Origin: CAZKYP01 sp964556885
Lineage (GTDB): Bacteria; Planctomycetota; Phycisphaerae; Sedimentisphaerales; Anaerobacaceae
Length of the DNA stretch: 18,351 nt
NCBI GenBank assembly: GCA_964556885.1
Contig: CAZKYP010000054.1
Coordinates: 1-18,351 of the forward strand
Reading direction: 5' to 3'
In this document: positions 7,668 to 15,300 of the stretch, in pieces
Layout of the letters: every line of letters starts with the position of its first letter
Position numbering within the stretch: position 1 is the stretch's first letter
Program-made: the position numbers and the translations under genes
The notes under the pieces: generated by a model
What the model was told of the DNA's origin: nothing
What the model saw: the letters and a program-made list of their open reading frames with translations, nothing else
The model's database searches: none

Positions 7668-8722
7668 AACAACCTCTCCAAAGAAAGGACTCGAATCTGA
7701 TTATCCACATATCCAATGGTCGCCATTAAAGAGCATTGATAGTCGTTATCCCGCCCGGCCGACGAGAATATGCGGAAACAGGTCGAATCGAAGCAGCAAT
7801 AGTCTTTCAATAATTCGATTTGCAATTCCGTCAGCCCCTCGATATCCGCAAAATCCTCCGCACTTTCAACGGCCGCATCATCTTCGGTTCCGAATCGACC
7901 GTCGGCGCCGGCCCTGTATGCCAGTATCGCCTCAGCGGCCTGCTCATCGAGGCCCTGCAGCGAACTCAAAATCCATCCGGACGCTGTATTTATGTTTACT
8001 CTGCCGTCGCCATAAACGGTGAAGATATCCAAAAGCCCCAAATCCAGCACGCCGTCTTCGTTATCCGGAGGCAGTCTGAACCGGCCATCCCGCTCGTTGT
8101 CATCCAATAATAAATTGCGGTTCAGGTCCTCACCCATGTACAACTGCTTCGTAACTCCTCGCAAATAAAGCAACTCTTTGAGGGCAACGAACGGCTTGTT
8201 TTTCGATGTATATGCAGGCTCAAGCCGCTGGTAAAAATCAGCCTCGGCGCCATCCTGTTCAGCCTGGTCATCCTCATCGGCCCAGTCAATTATGCTCGCC
8301 CGGCACTGTTCACTGATTAATCCCAAATTGGCCCAGCTTGCCGGATCCGAATTGTTCAGATTCAAGTACCCCTGCTCATCACGAAGGCTGTATGTAAGAA
8401 GCACTCCATCCGGCAGGGAAAAGTCCTCAACCTGCTCAAAAAGCCCTTCGTCGGCCGCCGAAGCAGTGAATTGACATAATCTTGCAATGCTTGAAGCGGT
8501 AAGCTCTTCCTGGCTAAGAAGGGTCTTCATTCTTTCTATACCGCCGAGTGCAAGGTAATAGACCTGTGTTCGCCGGGCGTTCGACTGGGCGAGTCGCAGC
8601 TCGATTTGGGTCCTGTAGGCCAGACCCACCGACAAAATGAGCATGCTCGACAGCACAATCAGCACTAAAACCAACACACTGCCATATTTATGTTGCCTGT
8701 ATTTTAAGTTCATAACAAACAT
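7664..8722 (-). CDS. gspK: Minor pseudopilin GspK
   Basis: The N-terminus is a prepilin signal: a short basic leader ending in HKYG, then SVLVLVLIVLSSMLILSVGL. Cleavage is expected after Gly14. Glu at position 5 of the mature helix is absent, as is usual for GspK, which caps the pseudopilus tip with GspI and GspJ. The globular part has the family blocks DEQGYLNLN (115-123), DWADEDD (146-152), KNKPFVALKEL (174-184) and VNINTA (242-247). An Asp/Asn-rich loop near 198-214 (EDLNRNLLLDDNE) looks like a calcium site. This is the first gene of the operon. The start is uncertain: ATG 8722 and ATG 8713 are both possible, and the nearest purine-rich site (AGAGGG, 8737-8742) is 14 bases from the first. 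Confidence 0.88.
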   Translation of the reverse strand: MFVMNLKYRQHKYGSVLVLVLIVLSSMLILSVGLAYRTQIELRLAQSNARRTQVYYLALGGIERMKTLLSQEELTASSIARLCQFTASAADEGLFEQVEDFSLPDGVLLTYSLRDEQGYLNLNNSDPASWANLGLISEQCRASIIDWADEDDQAEQDGAEADFYQRLEPAYTSKNKPFVALKELLYLRGVTKQLYMGEDLNRNLLLDDNERDGRFRLPPDNEDGVLDLGLLDIFTVYGDGRVNINTASGWILSSLQGLDEQAAEAILAYRAGADGRFGTEDDAAVESAEDFADIEGLTELQIELLKDYCCFDSTCFRIFSSAGRDNDYQCSLMATIGYVDNQIRVLSLERLL

Positions 8723-9280
8723 ACAGATCGTATAAACCCTCTTTGGACCTGTACTTACAGACCCAAGGCTGCAATATGCCCCTTTAACTATATGGAAAGC
8801 GTATCCAAGTGTGGATTTGTTGATGACTTTTTAGATGATTTTTCAAAAATCCAGATGAAAATTTTTTCTGTCCCCCAATATAACAGACAAATATAAGCGC
8901 AAGGTCCATACCGGCGGGCTCCGGTGGCTTCACTACAACTTATTCCTGCTCGCCAGCGACCTCAACTGACCGTAATCTACGCACTTGAAGGGATGCAGAA
9001 CAACAGCCTTGTCAGAGGATTTCCTATTGAGCACGGTGTGGCACTGGCCGGTACGGACGTACTTATTGTTGATAATATCGGATATCTAAAATACTGTGCG
9101 GATAATGGATGATATAGAGAACGAAGCTGGTAAAAAATACGAATATAATGTAGATTCTCACGTTTCGAACTATTTGCAGACACGTGCTGAGCAAAGCAGC
9201 CTTCAAGTGGATTCAATATATACCCGATATAGTTGATAAATCCGGCCGAAAAGGCCGCGATGTCGCACCCTAAAATCCGC
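8723..9280. other. Intergenic region without a convincing gene
   Basis: This 558-bp stretch separates the minus-strand secretion operon from the plus-strand LamG gene leader. It is AT-rich near 8820-8900, including a 15-base perfect palindrome at 8837-8851. Two short frames (plus 8924-9112 and minus 8977-9216) show no domain, signal peptide or good ribosome site. The promoter of the gspK operon should lie here, but I see no clear -35/-10 pair. No RNA gene is recognised. Confidence 0.4.
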
Positions 9281-9310
9281 TTGACTTTATACTAATTGAT
9301 GTGATATATA
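9281..9310 (+). promoter_or_regulatory. Sigma-70-like promoter for the LamG gene
   Basis: TTGACT (9281-9286) and TATATA (9305-9310) are 18 bases apart, a good match to the sigma-70 consensus, and lie in a locally AT-rich stretch. It would give a leader of about 305 bases before the LamG start at 9625. The call rests on consensus only. Confidence 0.45.
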
Positions 9311-9437
9311 TATATTATAGGAGTATAAAGCTTTTTAATAGCACAAATCTGTGAAATTACGTTTTTGTACAGATAAAACTTTAGCGCTATTATTAAGTTT
9401 CTCTACCGACAACTGGAATAATATACAGGAACAGACC

Positions 9438-9518
9438 ATGGGAGCAAGAAAATACTTTGCGGTTTTTTTTCTTCACTTATTGATAATCCGCAACTCTTCT
9501 GTACAAGGAAGGAGGTAG
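9438..9518 (+). CDS. Possible 26-aa leader ORF upstream of the LamG gene
   Basis: ATG 9438 is preceded by AGGA (9427-9430) at 7 bases and opens a 26-codon frame ending in TAG at 9516-9518. The peptide starts MGARKYFAVFFLHLLII and resembles a signal peptide or short membrane peptide. The end of the frame contains AAGGAGGT (9509-9516), a perfect Shine-Dalgarno sequence with no ATG, GTG or TTG at a useful distance. It could be a regulatory leader peptide, the start of a decayed secreted protein, or chance. Confidence 0.2.
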   Translation: MGARKYFAVFFLHLLIIRNSSVQGRR

Positions 9519-9611
9519 TACCAAATCGATCGACGTTATCCTGGTTAAAAGTAAATAATGTTGTATGATGAAGGTCACAATTAGTTATTTTATATTTAGG
9601 TGAATTTTTTG

Positions 9612-9618
9612 AAGGAGG
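9612..9618 (+). promoter_or_regulatory. Strong ribosome binding site of the LamG gene
   Basis: AAGGAGG lies 6 bases before ATG 9625, an almost ideal site that fixes the start of the LamG protein. Confidence 0.8.
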
Positions 9619-9624
9619 ACTATT

Positions 9625-11862
9625 ATGTTAAAAAAATCTATTCATCTGATTTCTTTTGTAATGGTACTGAGCCTGATTGTAACGATCACAGCTCAGGCAG
9701 AGCGCGTCGGGTGGTGGAGGCTCGATGATGGTTCCGGCACAGTTGTCGTTGATTCATCCGGCAATGAAAATCAAGGTGAATTCGTAGGTGATCCGGTATG
9801 GGTGGGCGGTATATTAGGCGGCGCACTCCTGATGGACGGCGGTGATTATGTACAGGTGCCTGGTGCGGCTGCTATTAATCCGAAATCTGTTACTCTGATG
9901 TCATGGGTAAATTTCACTACAGTCGCTTCGTCCGCTATGACGCGTCAGGATTTCCTGTCAAGGGCCGACGATTACGCTATATCGCTTCACGAGCAGTTTA
10001 CCGATGAAAAGCTCCATGGTATTATCACAAACGAAGGCCAATGGGCGGTGGTTCACGGTAATACTCAGGTAGTACCTGACACATGGTATCACGTTGCTGT
10101 CACTTACAGTGAAGATACCAAAATACTTTCTATACTTCTTAACGGCAAAGTAGATGGCGAGCTTGAAGTCCCAACAGGGATTGAAAACCGTCTCGGTGGC
10201 CCTTTGACCATAGGGACATATGCCGGTCGCGATCTTTTGGGAATGATCGACGATGTCCAGATATGGGATAATGCTTTGTCGGCTGAGGAGATTCAGGCTG
10301 CTATGGAAGGTGATGAAGTTGTGTGTGCATTTGGGCCCTATCCGGCGAAAGGTGCGGTGGAAGTGTCACGGGATGTTATCTTAAGATGGAAAAGGGGAGA
10401 TTATGCTGTTACCCGTGATTTATATTTCGGCACCGATGCAAACGATGTCAATGATGCCAGCACGGATAATCCCCTAAATGTTTTAGTCGGACAGGGACAG
10501 ATTGAAGACGAGATGTATGATCCTCCTGGTCTTCTTGACTATGGTCAGACATATTACTGGCGAGTTGATGAGGTGAATGATGCAAAGGCGGATAGTCCAT
10601 GGAAGGGAAATCTCTGGAGTTTTACAACGGCAAACTATATTGTTTTAGAGGACTTCGAGGGTTATAACGATGATTCCCCGTATGAAATATGGAACACGTG
10701 GATCGATGGATTCGGTGATCCGACCAACGGTTCGATAGCAGGTTATCCCGACCCCGACTTCATCGCTGACGAACATTATGTCGAAACCGATATTGTTCAC
10801 GGCGGTTATCAATCCATGCCGGTGTTCTATAACAACAGCGACGGTATCTATTCCGAGGTAAGCAAAACTCTGACCGAGTTGCAAGACTGGACTATCGATG
10901 ATATTATAACGTTGACTTTGTTCTATTATGGCGACTTCGGCAACGGTCTTGATACGATGTATATTGCCTTGAATGGAAGTGCTGTAATTGTCAATCAGGA
11001 TCCAAAAGCGGTATTTGCGAGTGAATGGACCCAATGGGATATACTACTTCAGGATTTCGCTGATCTGGGTGTGGACCTTTCCAGTGTCAATTCGATATCT
11101 ATTGGTTTCGGCGACAGAAATAATCCCGCCCCCGGCGGCTCGGGCTGTGTATTCTTCGATGATATTCGCCTGAGTCGTTCGGAACCGATAGTTGTTGAAT
11201 CCGGTGGAGAATCGGTCGATCCCGGTACCGCCAATCTAAGGGCTTATTACGCTTTCGATAATAATACCCAGGACACCTCCGGCAGAGGTCAACATGGTTC
11301 GGTTTCGGGTAATCCGGCGTATGTAACCGGTCCGACCGGCTACGGAACGGCAATCGTACTTGACGGCAATGGAGATTTTATAACATTACCGATTGGTTCG
11401 CTCATAAGCTCATTAGCTGACAGCAGCTTTACCACCTGGGTAAACTGGGCCGGGACCGGCGGCTCATGGCAGCGTGTGTTTGATTTCGGCAGCGGTGAAG
11501 ATATTAATATGTTCCTTACACTTAACGCCGTAGGTTCGACCACGCGTTTTGCCATAACGACCGGGGGCAGTACGAGTGAGGAACAAACAACCTCACCGGG
11601 AGTTTTAGCTGTCGGCTGGCATCATTTAGCCGTTACGATTGATCCAACCAATACTACCCACACGCTATACATCGATGGTAGAGTGGCGGCTCAGAACACA
11701 GAAGCAATATATACACCGAGCTCTCTCGGCCAGACTACGCAGAACTGGCTTGGCCTGTCACAATATGCTGCCGACCCGTTCCTGGTTGGCTCATTAGATG
11801 AGTTCCGTATCTACAACCGTGTTTTAACTGGACCTGAAGTGCGTTTCCTTGCGGGTAGATAA
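9625..11862 (+). CDS. Secreted LamG / FN3-like / LamG domain protein
   Basis: This 745-residue exported protein has a signal peptide (about 1-25, ending ITAQA). A first LamG/concanavalin-like jelly roll spans about 26-228 (GWWRLDDGSG near its start, IDDVQIWDNALSAEEIQAAM at its end). An FN3-like module spans about 235-336, ending in YYWRVDEVND (310-319) and LWSFTTA. A further beta-sandwich of about 190 residues begins VLEDFEGYND and contains FFDDIRLSRS. A second LamG domain fills 547-743 (AYYAFDNNTQDTSGRGQHGS to LDEFRIYNRVL). Such proteins are abundant in Phycisphaerae and are presumed to bind carbohydrate or surface partners; no catalytic residues are visible. There is no PEP-CTERM, LPXTG or dockerin at the C-terminus, so it is probably released or held by other means. 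It is transcribed alone, between a predicted promoter and a terminator. Confidence 0.87.
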   Translation: MLKKSIHLISFVMVLSLIVTITAQAERVGWWRLDDGSGTVVVDSSGNENQGEFVGDPVWVGGILGGALLMDGGDYVQVPGAAAINPKSVTLMSWVNFTTVASSAMTRQDFLSRADDYAISLHEQFTDEKLHGIITNEGQWAVVHGNTQVVPDTWYHVAVTYSEDTKILSILLNGKVDGELEVPTGIENRLGGPLTIGTYAGRDLLGMIDDVQIWDNALSAEEIQAAMEGDEVVCAFGPYPAKGAVEVSRDVILRWKRGDYAVTRDLYFGTDANDVNDASTDNPLNVLVGQGQIEDEMYDPPGLLDYGQTYYWRVDEVNDAKADSPWKGNLWSFTTANYIVLEDFEGYNDDSPYEIWNTWIDGFGDPTNGSIAGYPDPDFIADEHYVETDIVHGGYQSMPVFYNNSDGIYSEVSKTLTELQDWTIDDIITLTLFYYGDFGNGLDTMYIALNGSAVIVNQDPKAVFASEWTQWDILLQDFADLGVDLSSVNSISIGFGDRNNPAPGGSGCVFFDDIRLSRSEPIVVESGGESVDPGTANLRAYYAFDNNTQDTSGRGQHGSVSGNPAYVTGPTGYGTAIVLDGNGDFITLPIGSLISSLADSSFTTWVNWAGTGGSWQRVFDFGSGEDINMFLTLNAVGSTTRFAITTGGSTSEEQTTSPGVLAVGWHHLAVTIDPTNTTHTLYIDGRVAAQNTEAIYTPSSLGQTTQNWLGLSQYAADPFLVGSLDEFRIYNRVLTGPEVRFLAGR

Positions 11863-11886
11863 TAGTTTATAGTGTGAGATTATCTC

Positions 11887-11922
11887 AGGCCTGTATCGAT
11901 TGATTTGGTACGGGCCTTTTTT
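11887..11922 (+). terminator. Rho-independent terminator of the LamG gene
   Basis: The stem AGGCCTGTA (11887-11895) pairs with TACGGGCCT (11909-11917) through 9 base pairs, one of them G-U, around a 13-base loop. A run of six T follows directly (11917-11922). It begins 25 bases after the LamG coding sequence. Confidence 0.85.
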
Positions 11923-11954
11923 ATGTGAGTTGAATATGTGCCTGAAGCGATTAA

Positions 11955-12074
11955 TCAGGGGCCCCACCAGCCAGAGACTGTTTTAGTTGCCCGCATAGTA
12001 CCGCCGTAGGTGCCCATATTGATTCGGTCGCGGTTTGGCGATGGTTCAATCCCGGCCTTATTTATTTTTAACAT
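11955..12074 (-). pseudogene. C-terminal remnant of a beta-helix repeat protein
   Basis: A 39-codon frame from ATG 12074 to TGA 11955-11957 reads AGIEPSPNRDRINMGTYGGT followed by MRATKTVSGWWGP. The block PNxxRINMGxYGGTxxA is, from my knowledge of the family, a common C-terminal feature of Phycisphaerae right-handed beta-helix or choice-of-anchor proteins. There it normally follows several hundred residues of repeats. Here nothing upstream matches: a stop codon lies just before the ATG and the MITE-like element starts 28 bases further on. I read it as the surviving end of a lost gene, not an active small gene. No good ribosome site is seen. Confidence 0.6.
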
Positions 12075-12102
12075 GGTTCAAATTGTTTGATTTGACATTA
12101 TA

Positions 12103-12124
12103 ATTAGAACTCCTCTCAAAACCT
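12103..12124 (+). repeat. Left terminal inverted repeat of the MITE-like element
   Basis: It matches the reverse complement of 12289-12310 at 20 of 22 positions, with mismatches at the 11th and 14th bases from the end. Confidence 0.75.
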
Positions 12125-12288
12125 GTTTTGTGACGAGATTGAGCGAAAATTTCGTGGTCAACCTGTCCTGAGTAATGTCGAAGGAGGCCGGATGTGAAAA
12201 AGGCTCGGAGGTGTGCTTCACGCACGTCGAGAACCTTTTTCGCCGACAACGCAGAGCCACGGAATTTGCAGCCAATCGCAGTATGAAG

Positions 12289-12310
12289 AGGTTTTGGGAC
12301 GAGTTCTAAT
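12289..12310 (-). repeat. Right terminal inverted repeat of the MITE-like element
   Basis: Partner of 12103-12124. Bases 12306-12308 of this repeat form the TAG stop codon of the minus-strand membrane redox protein. Confidence 0.75.
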
Positions 12311-15300
12311 CAGCTTTTCTATAAAATTCTGCTTCCTTATCAGAGAGTTTATTTTGCTCGATCATTGTCCGGACCCGCTGCAGGTCGACATCTCGCGGCC
12401 GGCCGCCGGAAGATGTCGTAATTACAGCAACAGTTTGGTCAAAGCCGGTCGAAACCACTCGCGAAAGCCTGTTAATTGAAGATAGAGATATTAATACTGC
12501 GATTACAATTACTGCCGTCAGAAAATAAGGATTCTGGAATTTTACTGGAGTGGAAGGAACATGCGGAATGTACTTTTTCTCAGAAATTGCCTTTAGCTGG
12601 AAGCGACATCTGTCACAATGGATACAATCCATATTATCCGCCGCTGTCAGACCGAACTCGCATCTGCCGAATCTTTTCTTCGGCAGGTATCGCTTCAATA
12701 TCGCAATTTTATTTAGTATCGCCAAAAAAGCCCCGACCGGGCATAAATAACGGCACCAGAAACGGGTGTAAAAGATTGAACCGATTAATCCTGCTACCGC
12801 AATCCACAGAATTGCGGGATGAATAACGGATTTTACAAATCGGAAATTGAAGATCGAAATCAAGGGGTCCGCCGATAGAGTCGTTCGATTTCTCGATAAG
12901 AAAAAAACAACAATCAATACCAAAAGGACGATATATTTGACGAACCTTGCTTTACGCATCGGTTTGACAGCCGGTATCGATTTGAATCTCTGCGGAACGA
13001 GATATCCGAGCAGTTCCTGGGCCGCACCGAACGGGCAGATGTAGCCGCAATAGATATTGCCGAAGATTATCACCAACAGCGGTATACCAACGATAAAAAT
13101 AAACGGCCCCGTCAATCTCAAGGCGGGAGCCTGGAGGGATAATATGGTTGCAATTTGTTCACTGGAATATTGTGCATTCAGCCGGAAGCCGCCGACGGCA
13201 AGTGTTGATAAAAGCACGGCCAGTCTGCTCCAGAATCCTCCGAAATACGTTACGAGCAAAGCTAAAATTAAAACACAAATCAGGTAAATCCCGTTGTAAT
13301 TCGACAGAAATCCGGCCCACCATGTCTTTTCTGCGGCTTGCGGCTGCAAAGATAATCCGAGGACCTCTGCGGCAAATCTGCGGCCTGAGTTTTGCAGCGC
13401 CGAGAGAATTGCATTGGAGCTTATAGTTGCACCTGTCACAGCATGAACATCATAAAACGGTTCCTCTGCGAAAATTGAACGGCCGCTCAAAGAATCATGC
13501 CATTCACTCAAAAGTTCCAGGTATTCCGGCGTTTCATTGGATTGTATTATGGAATAGTCGACGAGTTTGCCGTCGGTTTTATCCACATAAATAGCAAGAT
13601 TGATTTTACCTCCGAATCCCACAACTTCGGGCGCGAGCTCTGTTGAGCTGAAGATATACCCGGTTAATTCATCATCGGAGGATGGTCCGAATTGTCCCTG
13701 TTTTTCGCTATCAGTTTTAAAAACTTTATAGTAGGTTATTTTTTTATCGCCGCCCGACAGGATTGATGTCGCACGCTCGATATGCAATTGTCCGGCCAAG
13801 GCCTGGGCCGCATGTTCCGGCAAGGCCGACCTGAAACGTTCACCGGCTCGAACAAGCAGATTCGAACACAGGACAATCGATAATCCGACGCCGAACAAAG
13901 TGTATCCGAGATTCCGCAGCTCAAGGTCGCTATCTTTTACAGAAGGAATGATTTTTTCTTTTTTGAATATTTTTATTAAAACAACAGGCAAATTGGCCAC
14001 AATGAGCAGAATAAATACGAGCAATGTCACCTTCGCACCAAGCACTGGAACAAGTGCAAGGCTCGTCAGCAGCCCTCCCGCCGATGCTCCGATATGGTCG
14101 GCGGTTTCGAGTTTGCTGCCCGCTGAGCCGGTCTCTAAGGCGGAATCGGCCAACTGCCCTGCGGCTATGGGAAAATAGCCGCCTGCGCATAAACCGCACA
14201 GGACGAAGGCAATCGCAAAAATCTGGTGAGTTAGCTGCTCGGCGGGTAAAAGAGTAATCGAGTAAAGAAGCAAAGAATGAACGAAAATCAGGACGAGTAA
14301 TAATTTTTGGGATTGAGTTGTTCTATTGCCACCCAACAGGCCCCCGGTTATCGCAGCTCCTATTGTCAAACCCACCATAAACAAAGATGAAACGATACCG
14401 ATATGCAGATATAACGAGCCAAAACGGGTTTGATACATATACATAAGAACAATCACTACGCCGATCCCGATCCAACCCGCGGAGAAAACCAGAAATGAGC
14501 TGTCAAAACTCGTTCCTTTCTTTTCGCTGACAAGGTCTCGTTTAGGATATGAAGATATATAAATGATTCGTAGAACAAGAAAAACCAAGATGGGTACAAT
14601 AAACGCCCAAGGGCCGGCCAGGGCGAGCAGTTTGATAAATCTGGCCGCAGGTGCGCCGGATTGTTTTGCCGTCAGCAACAGGTTATAAAGATATGTTAAC
14701 GGCCTGGTGTCGCGGTTGATTAGTAGATTCTCCGGCAGGTCAGCGGATGAATAATAATTCATTGCGGTCTCGGCGCGGTCGGGTAAATAAATTGAAAGCA
14801 GGGCCGCAGGTGCAAAGACATTATCTGCTTCCTGTATCGATGCAAAACGGTCCCGCAGGACGGCGGGATTGCCGGTAATCTCAGCAGAATCGGACGCAAT
14901 CAGCCACGTCTCCTCGCCCGGTACCAGTACGAGCCGCGAAAAGACTTTTTCGAGCGTCAGCCTGGCAGAAGCGCCAAGATTTATCAACTCGGTGCCCATA
15001 ATGTTCTCGCCGCCCGCCATGCGAACGGCCAGAATGCCGTCGGGACGAAGTGATTGCTTCAACAGGTTATAAAATTCGAGTGTATAGTATCTGTTCAGGA
15101 CCGAAGTGGTTGCTTCGGGCAGGTTGAGGATAACTATATCGAAAACCCTTTTCTTTTGTTCAAGCATCGGGCGAATATCACCGGCCAGAGGAGCAAATCG
15201 ATTATCAGTTATCTGAAATTCAGCAGGAACAAATTTGTTGATATTCTGAACATACTGGCTGTCACAGTCCGACCACGTCACATTTTCAATCTGCGGGAAT

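Larger units (their letters stand above)
12103..12310. mobile_element. MITE-like element, 208 bp, 22-bp terminal inverted repeats
   Basis: The left end reads ATTAGAACTCCTCTCAAAAC from 12103, and the minus strand from 12310 reads ATTAGAACTCGTCCCAAAAC. The repeats extend to 22 bp with two mismatches (12103-12124 and 12289-12310). No target-site duplication is obvious. The interior has no transposase and contains CCTGTCCTGAGTAATGTCGA, which resembles a short repeat I have seen scattered in environmental bacterial genomes, and a small hairpin (GTGTG-CTTCA-CGCAC). Short frames through it are not credible genes. It looks like a non-autonomous element mobilised in trans. Its right end lies inside the 3' end of the 1333-residue membrane protein gene. 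Confidence 0.65.

Noticed and set aside
8837..8851. Perfect 15-base palindrome GATTTTTCAAAAATC as an operator
   Set aside because: It lies in an AT-rich run where such palindromes arise easily. No promoter is aligned with it and no second copy was seen.
8924..9112. 62-codon plus-strand frame and an opposing 79-codon minus-strand frame (8977-9216)
   Set aside because: Neither has a Shine-Dalgarno site, signal peptide, motif or operon partner. The plus frame looks mildly protein-like but is too short to support a call.
9243..9257. Hairpin CGGCC-GAAAA-GGCCG as a terminator
   Set aside because: The stem is only 5 bp and no T run follows on either strand.
12044..12058. tRNA-like GGTTCAATCCC (T-loop resemblance)
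   Set aside because: The flanking bases do not form the 5-bp T stem, and no acceptor or anticodon stem can be drawn. The stretch is explained by the beta-helix remnant on the other strand.
12078..12275. Short minus-strand frames containing DITQDRLTTKFSLNLV
   Set aside because: They lie inside the MITE-like element, whose sequence can be translated in several frames. They have no ribosome site and no domain.
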